Shown: positions 21,036-35,150 of the stretch, piece after piece
How positions within the stretch are numbered: position 1 is the stretch's first letter
Layout: every line of letters begins with the position of its first letter
Program-made: the position numbers and the translations under genes
Assembly: GCF_014066305.1 (NCBI RefSeq)
Contig: NW_023501076.1
Coordinates: 62,001-126,000, forward strand
Direction of reading: 5' to 3'
DNA length: 64,000 nucleotides
DNA from: Letharia columbiana
Lineage: Eukaryota > Ascomycota > Lecanoromycetes > Lecanorales > Parmeliaceae
The notes under the pieces: generated by a model
The model's database searches: none
The model's input: only the letters and a program-made list of their open reading frames with translations
What the model was told of the DNA's origin: nothing

Positions 21036-24000
21036 TTTTAAAGAAAAAGATTTATTATTATTATAATATTAGATTTATCTCTAAATCGTATAATAGAAAA
21101 TAAAGATAATATTAAGAGCCGCTATAGCGTTAATAATAAGTTCGAGAATTTCTTATTAATAGAAGATCTTACTATAGAATAACGTCTTATAATCGCTAAG
21201 GCCGAAAATTATCGTTTAAAATAAGAATAAGAATTAGCTATATTAGAGGTTTATAATCGCGAGCTTTATAACGCTAGCTTATCGTCTATAATTAGCGAAG
21301 ATTTATCTACGCTAATTACTATCGCGCCTTTAGCGAATATATTAATTAAGATAAAAATACTTCGCTTTAAAAGAATATATTCTTATAAGAGTATTAGTAA
21401 GAGAGAGTATCTACGCTAGTTCCGCGAAGTCGAAATTAAGTTTCTTATAAGTTTTAAGTATTTTACTATTAATTAATTAAGAATTATTTATTATATATAA
21501 TTCTTAGAAGATAATCTTAATATCTAATAATATAAATACTATTAAACTTATAATCTAAAGAATACGACTTTTAAATTCTTTAAGTAGTTTCTATTTAATT
21601 TAATAGCGAATTTAGTAAATCGTTATCTTCTCGTATACGAAAAGTAGAAGAAGGCTAAATAACGCTTTGATTAGAAGGTATTTATTTTTAAAATTTATTT
21701 AAAGAAGCTAGAGGCTTATATAACTCTATTTTCTAAGAAGTATTAGATTAATTTCTTTTTAATTAAATTTAGATTAGAGCTTAAGAATAAGATTCTAAGT
21801 ACTAATAGTATATCGAAATAACGAAAAGAAATTCTTACTTAGGCTATTATATAGAAAAAGATTTTAAAATATATATACTTCAACGGCGGTTTCTATTCGA
21901 AGTCTTCGAAGGGGTTCGCTAAGAATAAGCTTTTAAAGAATCGAATTTCGAAGTTTAAATTAATTTTAAATAACGGCGCTTACGTAGCGCGTACTTAAGA
22001 CGATAGTATAAAGTATAAAATTAAATTCTTTAACTCTAATTATAAAAAGAATAGTTATTTCTATTATAAAAAATAAGATTATTAGATATCTAAATATCTA
22101 GATCTCGATAAATCGCCTATAATTTATATCGATATAGTATTAATAAAAAAAGATTTAATCTTATAACCGCCTTAGAAGTAAGATAAGAATAATAATTAAT
22201 AAAGATAATTCTTTTTATTTTTATAAAGGGGTAGATAAAGCTTTAGAGTAAATAGAGGTAACTCGTTACTCTACTCGATACTAAAGCGTATATTAATTTA
22301 ATTTTATAAAAGTTTATAATCTAATAAGATTTAAAATCTTATAATACTATTTTATCGTAATTGAAAGCGTTAAATAATTAAAGTATATATTACTATAGCG
22401 TATATTAGCTAAATTACTAATTAATAGATAGCTAGAATTAGAGTAAAAAGTATAATATACTCTTCTATATTATTAATTAAAAAGACTTTAATATTATATT
22501 AAATATACTTAGATTAAGTTAATTATAAGTATTATTAAATCTAACGATAAAGTAATAGCGATTTAAGATTAACGCTAATAAATTATAAATTAAAGAATTA
22601 ATTAAATTTACTCGAATTATTAAATAGAAGCTAAATATATTTATAATTATATATACCGCGATAGTATAAAATAAATTAGAAAATAAATATAATCTAAAGC
22701 TCTCTTAGAAGTTATTAGAGTTTAATAATATTTTTTTAATAAAAAAGTAGAAATCTTATTTACGCTTAAGTAGAGAGATTATATTATTAAGATTAAGAGT
22801 AATAAAAAGCCGCTATATAGCCTCTTATATAATCTATCTTAAATAAAGTTAACGAAGCTACGGCGCTATTTAAAGAATTTTCTTTAGAAAAACTAGATTC
22901 GTTATTTAACTTTCTTAATCGAAGTATTAATTCTTTTTATTTTTAAAAAGAATAGAGAGCTTTATTTTTACGTTAATTATCGAAGCCTAAACGCGATAAC
23001 TATTAAAAATCGATATTCGCTATTTCTAATTATTAAGACTCTAAATCGCTTATATAACGCTAAAGTCTTTATAAAGTTAGATCTTAAGAATATCTATTAT
23101 TAAATCTAAATTAAAGAAGATAATAAGTAGAAAATAGCGTTTTATAGTCGCTACGGCTACTTTAAATATTTAATTATATCTTTTAAACTCGCTAATATAT
23201 TAATAACTTTTTAAGTATATATTAATAGAGCTCTTATAGATCTAATAAATGTAATATATATAGTATATTTAAATAATATTCTAATTTATAATACTAATTT
23301 AATAAAGTATTAGCGATATATTAAATAAGTGCTTAAGCGTTTATATTAATTTTAATTATACGCTAGTCTAAAGAAGTATTAATTCTATATTAAGCGGGTT
23401 AAGTTTTTAGAGTTTATTATATTTATCGAAGATATCGCGATAAATTAGAAATATATCGCTATTATTAAAAAGTAGTTAAAATTAAAAAATTATCGAGATA
23501 TATAAATCTTTTTAGGCTTTATTAATTTCTATTAGCGATTTATCTATAGCTATTTTAATATAATAATATTATTTACTAACTTACTTAAAAAAAGTAAGAA
23601 TAATAAAAAATCTAAATCGTTAGAGTGAATAGATGACGCTGAGCAGGCGTTTTAGTAGCTCTAAAACACTTTCATAACCGCGCTATTTCTACGCTATTAC
23701 GACTTAAATTTAAAGCTATATCTTAAGATCGACGCTTTTAACTTCGATATAGAAGTTATACTTTTATAATTAAATAAAAATAATTATTAATAATTAGTAA
23801 TATTTTAATCTAGGAAAATAATTTCTATAAAGTAAAATTATAAGATTTATAATTAAGAGCTACTCGTTATTATAGCGTCTATAAAGTAATAATATTACTA
23901 TTTAAAAGATAATACGTTTTATATTAAGATTCTAACGAATTATAATAATTTTAAAGACTTTATAAAGTAGAAGAAATTAAACTTTAGATAAACTCGTTAG

Positions 24001-25770
24001 GCGCTAAAGTTAGCTACTTATAACTTTAAGATTTTTTATTAAATAGATAAATTAAATTTTATTAACCCGCTATCGCGACGCTCTAATTATAAAGGAATTT
24101 CGTTATTAAATATTAAACTTTTATTAATATTATAGAATAAGCTTATACTTTAAACTAGCGATAAGTAGTTATAAAGAAATAAAGAGCTTATAGCGGCTAT
24201 AGCGCTTATATTTTATATTATCGACGTCTAGATAATTATTTCTAAAAGAAAGTCTAAGATCGTATAAGAGATTATTTATAACGTATTTTAAAAACTAATA
24301 AAAATATTAATTTAGAATTTATAAGTCTATAATAATTAAATAAGCTCTTTTTAAACTAATATTAATAAGCTAGTAATTAAGCGTCGCGTATATAGTTAAA
24401 TATAAATTTTAGACTTCGAAAGATTATTAAGATATAATAATCGCCTTTATATCTTTAGAAATAAGATTTTAAGAAAAGAGCTTATTAGTAAATATTATAA
24501 TAATTTATTATTAGGATACTTTAACGCTATAAAGATATATAAGCTACTTATTTATAAATATTATTAAAATAAAAGTCTAAAGTAAGTTATTAACTATATT
24601 AAGATATATAATATTTATTAGTAAATTAAAGCTTCGCGATATCGCTTATATAGCGAATTAAGCTCGCTTTTCATCGCTATTAAGCTATAAAAGAAAATTT
24701 CTATAAACTTTATTATCGACTTACTAGCGAGTAAGTATAAGAATATTATTTATAATACTATTCTAGTTATAGTAAATCGATTTATAAAAATAATAAGATA
24801 TATTTCTATATTTATTACGATCGATGTCGCTTAATTAGCGAAAGTATTTTATTTCGAAATAGTATATCGCTATAATATATCAAATAATATTATTAGTAAT
24901 AGAGGCTCTATATTTATTAATAACTTCTAATTCGTCGTTTACTTCTATTTTAAAATTAAGCGATATCTAAGTATCGCTTTTTACTTATAAATCGATAAGT
25001 AGATTAAGTAATAAAATTAGATATTAAAATACTTCTTACGCATATTCGCTAATAATAAATAAAATATTTAGATAAAATAACTATTAATAGTAAAGTTCGC
25101 TTATATAAATAGTTAATATTTCTTTATCGAAACGATATCGTTCTTTCTAATATACGAATATTATTCTAAAATCTATTAAAAGATTAAGAATAACTTTATT
25201 AAGGGGGAGATATCCGCTATAAATAATAAAGTAAAGAAGTTATAAATATTAAGAAATAAGATAGTAAAGCGCTTTTATAGCGCGGTTACGGCTTAGTTTA
25301 AATATTATAATAAAATATATTAATCTTAAAGTTATAAGATAAGCGATTTAATAATATTAGCGATTAAGAATTTAAAGTAGAAACGTCTAAGTAAGAAGTT
25401 ATCTTATAAATTTATAAGATTATTTTAAATTATAGATAAGATAAGAGCGTAGATATATTATCTACTTCTATTCTCGATATATAGAATTTATAATATCTTT
25501 TATATATTATTATTTAAGTTTTATTATCTTCGCAATTATAATAATATAATAAAAGTCTTTATATAGGCCCTTAATCTTATTAATAATAATAAGCTTTAGA
25601 AGGTTAAAGAAATTATTAATAAAATTAAGTATAAGAAAGATATTTAATATAAAGTTAAATAGACTAATTAAAGCGAAGAGTATAATTAATAACTATTAGA
25701 TAATAAACTTATTAATACTAGCGAGCTAATTTAAGTCTATAAGTAAATAAGTAGTAAGCGAAAGTACTAA
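21019..25770 (+). pseudogene. Gag-pol-chromodomain remnant of copy A
   Basis: Readable landmarks in order: RT catalytic box at 23,266-23,280, now YLNNI where active elements have YLDD; RT-RNase H junction at 23,617-23,750 (SLEWIDDAEQAF with one stop, then a decayed DASGFA-type motif); integrase core at 24,706-24,806 (IIDLLASKYKNIIYNTILVI, then VNRFIK) and 24,898-24,945 (NRGSIFINNF); chromodomain at about 25,597-25,755 (VKEIINKIKYKKDI, then SEEYN and LINTSELI). Gag and protease should lie at about 21.2-22.6 kb but are too decayed to place. RT before integrase marks it as Ty3/gypsy, not Ty1/copia. Stops occur throughout; nearly all are explained by CAA/CAG/TGG-to-stop transitions. Confidence 0.8.
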
Positions 25771-27575
25771 GTAATAAATAATAAGTCTCTTATTACTAAA
25801 GAGCTCGATTAATTATATAAATTAATAGCGAATAAGTAAAGGCGATGAAATAAGATATAATTATCGACTAGATTAAATATATTCCTAGATAATACTTATA
25901 TTACGCGCGTACTTCTCTATATTTATTACTATTAAGATATAAATTAATAAAATAATTATATTATTTAACTATCTACTAAACTCTACTATAAAGAGAATTT
26001 ATTATATTAGAGTATATATTATTAATATAAATATATTTTTATCTAAGATAGTCATTAAAGGATTATCTAGAAACTCTACGCTAGCGCTACTATTAAAAAA
26101 AGATTATTATTTAAATATCCTCCGCTATCTTAATATTAGAGATTAGATTAAATTTATTAATCTAGTTCTCTAACGAGAAGATAATTAAAGTATAATCTTC
26201 GAGTTAATACTCGTTAATATTCATTATATATCGACGAAGGCTCTTAAGCTTCTTCTTTAATAACTTATTTATTTTCTTTAATTTCTCTATACGCTTATAT
26301 ATCGCTATAAGCTAGCCTTAGAGATCTATAATTATAATAAAGATGGCCGAAGCTATTACTATCGTATATTTCTATAATTTATACTATTAGATAATCTTCT
26401 TATTAAGCTTAATTTATTGATAAAATAACTTTTAAGATTATTTAACGCGGCGATAATATTATATTAATTTTCTTATTTACGTTTAAAGATATAAAGGGAT
26501 TTTAATATAGCGACTAATATCGCGTCTTTTAATCTTATAGTTATTATAGAAGAAAGATTTATCTCGAATATATAAATTATTATCTCGATAAAAGTAAGTT
26601 CTATATAATAAATTAGATATTAGAACTTATTAGTAATTATATATATAAAGCGATAATAGCGAAAATAGTTAAGGGTTAGTAATCGCGCCTATAAAACGAC
26701 TATATACTTACTATTAAAGTTATTATTATTATTAAAAAAGGATATTATAAAATTATTAGTTTATATATTAACGCGATTAATAATAATAAGATACTTACGA
26801 TAAAGAGAAGTAGACTATTAATATAATAAGATATATTATACTTATATTAATATTAATATTAACGTTATAGCGCTAGAGTAAGTACTTATAAGAGAGATAT
26901 TAGAAGTTATAAAGAATAAAAATAAATAATTTAAAAGAAGTTTTTATATTCTTTATTATAGCGCTAATACTAATAAATAGTACTTAGTAATATAAATAAT
27001 AGCGACGCGATAATATTTTACTATTATCTATTAGACCGCGTCGCCTAGCTATTATTATTATTTCTACTATTATTATTAATTAATAATTAAAAGCGTTATC
27101 GCGAACGCGTCGCTTTATTAATTACTTCTTTTAAATCTTTATAATAAAGATTATTATTATATTACTTCGCTATAAATATAATACGCTATAGAAACGACGT
27201 TATCTATAAAGAAATTCTTCTCTCTTCTTTACTTACTAAGTTTTTAAGATTTTATTATAAATTTCTAAATCTAATATTATTCGCTATAGAGATTATTAAC
27301 TAGCGCTATAAAAACGCCGATACTAAGCGTATCGATTTACTATAAATTACTATTAACTAATATTATAAAAGTAATATTATTCTCGAAGATAGTATTAATA
27401 TTATTATATAATATATCAATTACGCGCCTACGGCGCGTAAGGATTAATTCTATCGCGTTATTAAAACGATATCGTAATCTTAATAAATCGACTCTTTTTC
27501 CTTATTTCCTTATTAGAGTTTAAAGGTTTTTTAATAAGTATTCTATTTTTACTTAGACGCTTAGAAACTAGAGTC
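25771..27575 (+). other. Long 3' segment of chromovirus between chromodomain and polypurine tract
   Basis: About 1.8 kb follows the chromodomain before the polypurine tract, and the same segment is present in copy B (about 56,260-58,080). It has no open frame on either strand and no motif I recognise. It contains scattered GC-bearing words such as GCGACGCG. Because it is shared at the same length it belongs to the element. Confidence 0.6.
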
Positions 27576-27591
27576 TAGAAGAGAAGATAAT
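27576..27591 (+). other. Polypurine tract of copy A
   Basis: AGAAGAGAAGATAAT precedes the 3' LTR directly; the same block flanks the LTR of copy B (about 56,246-56,262, complement). It is the expected primer for plus-strand DNA. Confidence 0.65.
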
Positions 27592-27866
27592 TATTAGGCT
27601 TAATACGTTATAAGCCTTAGCGCTACTTACGCTAAGGCGCCGATATCGCATATTCTACGTTAGAGTCCCTTTTAGAATCTAGTTTTAATAATATATCTTA
27701 TATATTTAAGAGCTTAGCGGATATAGGTTTACTTCGTATATCTCGAAGTTTTAGTATTTCTTAGAGATTAGTTCTACTATCAAATATACTATTAAATCTC
27801 ATAACGATACTACGTCTTTTATAGCCTATATCCGCTAGCTAATCGTTAGTGAACTACGCTCTTATA
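27592..27866 (+). repeat. 3' LTR of chromovirus copy A
   Basis: 275 bp, same length and termini as the 5' LTR, followed by the duplicated ATTAA at 27,867-27,871. Confidence 0.9.
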
Positions 27867-30800
27867 ATTAAGTATTAAAATAAATATAATTTTAAATACT
27901 TTAATTATCTTTTTTTTTATCTAAGATTAAATTCTTTATAGTAATAAGAGATAAGTTTTATTATAGTTAATAGTATTTTTAAGCTAATATTATACTAAGT
28001 AATAATATATTATTTATAAGATAATTACTATCTAATAGAGCTATCTTATACTCTTATAATTATTACTCTATATCGATTTAATAATTCTTATTAATATATC
28101 GATATTTTTAATAACTTTAAATTAAATCTTCTTATTATAATAACTCTATAAAAGTTTAAAGTCGATTTCGATCTCTAGATAGCGAATAAAGCGTTTTATC
28201 TTAATATATTATCTCTTATTAAATTATAAAGAATAATTTAAGCTAAATCTCTATTTTCTACTAAGATATAGTAATTAATATTTATTAAAATTAAACTTCA
28301 ATTTATATTATAACATCTACTTTATATAAACTTTATTATAAATTTTATAGAGAGCGTTATAGTTTTTCTTAATAAAGTCTCTTATTATTAGAAGATTTAT
28401 ATCGTCTACGAAGTCGATAGCTACCATTTCTAAATTAACGCGATTATTATATTTATTAATAAGATCTAAATTATAGAAGAGATAAAGTATAAACGATAGT
28501 AATAATTCTTAAGGAATTTCGGTTATTATAAGAGTCTTTAGTATAAAGTATTCGCTTATTTTTAGTATTATTATTCTATTAGATAAAAATAATTCTATCT
28601 AATTAATTACTCTCATATTAATTTTTCGCTTTCGAAGATTATAAAGTAATCGAGGATAAGAGACTTTATTATATATATCTAAAACGTCTAATAATAATAT
28701 CGTAGTTACTTTATTAGAGTTTTAAACTTAATATATTCTTTCTAGAAGATAATAAATATTATATTTATATAATTATAATCTATAATCTTCTATATATATA
28801 ACTAGTAGAAGTCTATATATTTTCGCAAGATATACTATTCTTCTAGTAAGAATAAATTTTATTACCTTTTCTATAGTATTAAGTAGAGCTATTAGTTAGT
28901 ATTCTTTAGAAATTAAATAATCCTTACTTAACTTTAAAAAGATAATTATTATTAATATTCTAAAGTACTCTAGATAGTAATCGTTTATTAAGTATATATT
29001 AAATATTCTATATAGATAAGAAAGTAACGACTTTAGAATCTTCTTAAGAATTAGATTAGAGATCGCGTTTCCTCTTAAGACTCTCTTTAACGATACTTAC
29101 ATTATAGCCTTTCTTATTTTATTTATAATAATTATACTTATTAGATAGACTTATAAATACACTATATTAACGCTAATATTATTTAACTTCGCCTATATTA
29201 ATAATAAAAAGAATATTCTTATAAGAAGATCTATCTTTAAATTTAATTTATTATATTTTTATTTATCTTTATTAAATAGCGAAGAAAGATATATCTATAT
29301 TATAAATTATTTTCTAATTTACTTAATCTTTTTCTATATTATTTATAACGACTTATACGCCTCTATTATAAACTCTCTAAATACCTTTCTAATAATTCTC
29401 TTAATTAGATTATTTTTAAAGTTCTTAGCGACTTTATACTTATTTTATACTTTCTTCGAGAGCGTTATTCTCTAGCTTCTTTTTAGTAATTTATAACGCT
29501 TTTATACTTTCTTATATTCTAATATAAATTTCAATCTAGATTATAATAATAATTTAATAATCGAGGTAGACTCCTCTATAGCCGCTTAAATAAAGTTAAT
29601 AATAGTTATTATTTAATAATCGATATTATTATTAATAAGATTTTTACTATTTCTCGAGAAATTAACTAAATACTCTTTCGATATTATAGCTCTAGCGAGT
29701 ATCTCTCTTAAAACCTCGGCGTTTAGTTTATTAAAGTTTTAATATATTATTAATACTAACTCTATTATAGTCAGCTTAAGCTTTATAAAAATTAAAAGAT
29801 AATTAGATTCGCTTTCGAAATTATTTTCGATATTATAGTTAATAATATTTATTATTAATATTAAAGTAGTAAATAGTAAATCTATTATTATTTAATAGTT
29901 TTCTTTATATATTATTATTTCTACTAATAATACTTATTTTATAACGAATTCTTTCGCTATAAGTATTAGTTTTCTACTCTCTTATCGATATAAGTATTTA
30001 ATCTCTCTTATATTATATAATAAAGATTAAAGTTATCTAGTATAATCTATTTATTCTTTTTAGACTTTATAAGTATTTTATATAATTTATTAAGTTTATT
30101 TATTTATTAATCGTCGAGATTATAGATATTATATATACGTATAATTCTATTATTTTTAAATTTAATATTAAAAGTATAGAGGTTTAATAAGTAATATAAT
30201 AGATATTATTACTTTAATAATATTCTCTTATTAATATAGAAGTATACTCGTATATTATTATAGTAAAGATAAATTAAGTTAAATCTATTCTTTAGAAGAT
30301 AATATAATATATTTATATTAATATTTCTTTAGAACTTCTAAATTACTACTATATCGATATTATAAATCTTTTTATTATCGAAGAGTTCTATTATAATTAT
30401 TTTAGATTTCTTTATATTATATTATAGTATTAATAGCTAACTAAGATATACTATTATTTCTTAATATTATTATTAATATTACTTACTCGCTTCGCTTAGT
30501 TTATAAAGTCTATATCTTCTTTCTAAGTATTCTTCTTTTCTTAATTATTAATAAATCGAATATATCTCTTTTTATTCTTATTAATAAGAATCGTAATTCT
30601 CTTATTATCACTCTTTTAACTTAGAGACTATCTATTATTCTCGAGATTATTAATTTCCTCTATCGCTATATTATTTTTATATTATTTAACTTTATTTATT
30701 ACTTTAAAGAGCGATCTATTTCTAGATAAAGCCCTTATTAATAATATAAAAGTATATCTTCTTTTATTTAACTAAAGATTTGATATAGTAGTTCTTTTAA

Positions 30801-32340
30801 GATCTAGCGCTCTAATTCCTTCTCTATTAATTATTCTATCTTTATCTATTAATTTACCGCGTATAAATATTAATCTTAAAAAAAATTCCTTATTTCATTT
30901 ATAATTAAATATATTCTAAAAGTAGTTATTTAATTAATCGCTTATTTAATAACTAGTCGATATCTTCTTTATTATTATAAATCGTAAAGAAGTTTATTAT
31001 CTCACTATTCTCATTCTCGCTATCTCTCTCTTCTTTACTATATATATCTTATTTTAAACCTTATATAGTCCCTTATAAATTAAATATTTACGAGTATCGA
31101 TTATATATTCTTTATAATAATACTCTTCTAAGTATTTCTCGTATATTAAATAATTCTTTTTAGAGTATATAGTCGATAGATAATTATATTTCTAGTATAC
31201 GAAGTATTACTTCGATTTATACTATTTATTATAAATATAATAACTATATAATTTCGAATCGATAACTAGATCTTCTTTTAATACTCTATTTTCTTTCTCT
31301 AGAAATACTAATTCGATAATTAATAAACTCTTATTATAATTTTCTTTATTCGCGCCGAACTAGCTTAGCTATATTATATTAAGACTTAGCGTATTAATAT
31401 TCTTATTCTAAACCCTTTTAATTATCGCGGTTATATCTTTAATATTAAATATATTAATTCTTACTCTATAGAGTAAAAGATTATATATTTTAATAATTAC
31501 TCTTACACTATTACTTATCTTTAAAATTTAATTCTTACTTTCTCTTAATTTATTCGTCTTCTTTTTATTTATAGCTATAATATATATATCGCTACTTACT
31601 AGCCTTCTAGTCGTTCTAATAAATTTTCTTATAATATTTATACTTTTTATATATTTATTAATTATTATAATTATCTCGCTCGATATCTTTCTCTTTAATA
31701 TCTTATTTATTATTTTATCTTATAACTTTATAATAATCTTATTTAGCTTATTATATAGTACTTAATCTTATTTTAATATTATTAATAATATAATAAGAAT
31801 TTCTTTAATAATAGAGAAGAATATTAAGAATTAGCTTAATACGCTAGCGTAGCTAGTTATTAATATATTACTTCTTAGACTAGCTACTTAATACTTAATA
31901 TATATAATCTTTTCCTCTATATTATTATCTCGATTACTTAAGTTAATAGCTAGTTTATATACTTTATCTAAGATTATCTAGATTTTAAATTTATTATTTA
32001 CTCTTTCTATAAATATTATTATTTATTTTAAAAATAATAACTATTTCGTTTATTAGTAATTTCTAGTCTTTATCTATTATTTTTAATATAATATTTATTA
32101 ATAACTTTAGTATAAATACGTGCTTCTTAAAATTATAATTACTATAGTCTTATTAAGGCTAGTTAACTAATCTTATTCGATATAATTATAGAGATATAGA
32201 CGTTTTCTAAAGTTAATTAAAGAGATATTAGTCTTACTAAGTACTTTAAATATATATATCTACTTTCTATAGCTCAATAATATAGCATGAGCGTTGTGCG
32301 AAAGTTTTTCTTTTATAAGAGAGAAGGGAAGAAATATAAT

Positions 32341-33290
<950 letters not shown>

Positions 33291-34316
33291 GCGGCCCCGT
33301 GGGGTGGAGCATCATCTGCTACCTAGAGAGGACGACCCACTCTCTCACTTGATGCTAAAGAACCTTGCATTTTTTACTTGCTCCTTCAAATTGTTGGACT
33401 GGTAACGAACAACAACGGCGGCATCAACCTAGCTTGTGCATAGAACGACTAACTCTGTCACTTCTCTCTTTGTGCATCTGGTCTGAACATGGAATTTTTT
33501 TTCTTCAGTTTTCATTGACTTCGGATCTTAGACAATATGATGTAAAAAAGATCCGAAAATTAGACAGCGACCTCTATTTATCGAAGTCCCATGTTTATTT
33601 CGTTGATAAAGAATACCGCAAAGTCAACTGCTCATTCTGTAGAATGAATCATCCTCTAATCTTCATTCCTTGAAGATGCTCTATTGCGTAGGAGAGAGGC
33701 CGGTAAACCTGCGCTGATGAGAGACGGAAATTGCAGTGCTGATTGTCAGTGATGATGGGGTACGCTCGGTGTCTTACTAGAGTCGATCTCAGGAATTCCT
33801 TGAAGCTTGCTAAATCATGGCCTCATTACCCCCATCATGCGGCTGGAGGAGCATCAGAAGCGGCTCTCAGCGCTTTTACGTTCCCTCAACACCAATTGGG
33901 AACCATCTGTATTATCTTCCGAAGTCGCCCGTCCTGTGATTGTTCTCTCTTGCCTTACCTCCATCTCCTGCCGTATACCGTTTTACGCAGGACCCGAGTC
34001 AGATCTCAAGCCGCTCGAAAACCAACTGAAATATATGAGAACCCTGTTCAGGGGTGACCAGCCCCAGAAGTGTCACGTTAAATTGCTGTGGTAAGGGATG
34101 GCGAAGACACTGAGAATAAGCTGAGACAAAATTGATAGTACAGCACCAAACCCAGTATTTCAGATGTTCCAAGGCACGGCATTGATCTTTTTTATTGACG
34201 CAACATGCTTGATGTCATGAGCCTAGCTCCAGCTCTCAACCATGACAGCTTTCCGCCATGACCTTAGCCGCAAACCACGCTCCACTCATCTTCCAACCTC
34301 ACGAACCGTCACTAGC
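33291..34316. other. Intergenic, no gene recognised
   Basis: GC-normal unique DNA with only short frames. It is the 3' flank of RPL24. Confidence 0.45.
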
Positions 34317-35150
34317 TCAACGAGTCTTCCCGGACGCCTTATTCGGCACACCTTTCGACCCCATCTTGCTCTGAATCCTCCCCGGCTGCCCCCTCGCTGC
34401 TCCAGCCGCACTCTTCGCCTTCTCAGCCTTCTTCTTGCTCTCAGCTGTTGCCTTCTTCTCCTTGCCCTTCGCGATTGCCTCCTTACGTGCTGCCTCGCGG
34501 GCCTCGGGACGTTGCGAGCGGCGGTCTTTGATGAGTTCGAGGGGAGCGCCGACGATGCCTCGTTGTTGCTTTACGGTGCGGCGGGTGCGCTTTTTGGAGG
34601 TTTCCTGCAGGATGGTAGGGAGGTTAGCGGATTGAGCAGAGGAGCAAGTGAATTGGGAGTATAGAAGAGGGGTGCCGATGGAAATTGAATGGAAGACTAA
34701 GAAGCCACGATGGAACGCTCTGCTTGAGACATCTCTAGTGTAACCAGCAACCCTCGGCATCTCCCACCACAGGCAATGTCATCTCATAGAAGCCAAATCA
34801 GCTTGAGCTCACCTCTGTGATACCCTTCTTATGCTGCCTCCGGAACAGCACGGTCCATGCAATACGACGAGGGTTCTTGCGCTGTAGGAAGAGGGATTCG
34901 GTTTTGCCGTTCTGGAAGCGGAAGATTTTGCTGTCGCCGCGGATGTAAAGCTTGCCCTACATTAAAACACACAAGTCAGCCGTTGTTCCTCTCGGTCTCC
35001 TACCCCATGTAGAGATGAGATTCCGCTGCTGCTACTCGGAGGGGTGTAGAGGCGGAGTTCTGCGAAAAGCTGAGCAGACAGGATGGGACAGAGGCATACC
35101 TTGCCGGGGTAGATCTTCTGACCGCTGAAAGTATCGTCGTAGGTACGCAT
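34317..35150 (-). CDS. RPL24: 60S ribosomal protein L24 (eL24)
   Basis: Three exons: 35,150-35,100, 34,956-34,813 and 34,604-34,317, giving 160 aa. The introns are 143 and 208 bp, and every junction is in phase 0. eL24 is a cytosolic large-subunit protein that forms an intersubunit bridge. The whole family pattern is readable: MRTYDDTFSGQKIYPGK in exon 1; GKLYIRGDSKIFRFQNGK, SLFLQRKNPRRIAWTVL and FRRQHKKGITE in exon 2; ETSKKRTRRTVKQQRGIVGA, then a Lys/Ala-rich helical tail in exon 3. A longer frame running back through the last intron is not the protein. A very short first exon ending soon after the ATG and relatively long introns are typical of fungal ribosomal-protein genes. No intronic snoRNA was recognised. 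Confidence 0.95.

Larger units (their letters stand above)
20744..27866 (+). mobile_element. Ty3/gypsy chromovirus, complete but RIP-inactivated (copy A)
   Basis: A 7,123-bp LTR retrotransposon with 275-bp LTRs, a 5-bp target duplication, a purine-rich tract before the 3' LTR, and Ty3/gypsy domain order on the plus strand. LTR ends read TATTAG...CTTATA, consistent with original TGTTAG...CTTACA after C-to-T/G-to-A change. The internal part is 6,573 bp, against 6,572 bp in copy B. All long frames are destroyed by TAA/TAG codons, so it can only move with help from an intact relative. It sits head-to-head with its host LINE. The C-terminal chromodomain places it among chromoviruses, which target heterochromatin. 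Confidence 0.88.
18728..32280 (-). mobile_element. Tad1-like LINE (non-LTR retrotransposon), RIP-degraded, interrupted
   Basis: The element reads 5' to 3' from about 32,280 down to about 18,728, with a chromovirus inserted between 27,867 and 20,743. Excluding the insert it is about 6.4 kb, as expected for Tad1-group elements. Decayed domains on the minus strand: endonuclease start at 30,411-30,337 (ELFDNKKIYNIDIVVI followed by a stop where QEPW is expected); reverse transcriptase at about 28,421-28,390 (FVDDINLL, the LINE form of the catalytic box); later RT block at about 28,190-28,150 (RFIRYLEIEIDFKLL); RNase H end at 19,500-19,441. The 3' end aligns with the copy at 50,860-52,680. Almost every difference between the copies that I aligned by eye is G-to-A or C-to-T. 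ORF1 should lie at about 32.2-30.6 kb but is not readable. The exact 5' end is lost in low-complexity sequence. Confidence 0.8.

Noticed and set aside
27867..32280. Ty1/copia element suggested by a VDD box at about 28,400 (minus strand)
   Set aside because: The box reads FVDDINLL, the LINE/Tad1 form, and is followed by RYLEIEIDFKLL and preceded by an endonuclease start (NIDIVVI). The region also joins the 3' LINE part across the chromovirus.
34317..34760. Single 147-aa frame as the L24-region protein
   Set aside because: Its first 50 residues read through the second intron; the spliced form matches eL24 throughout.
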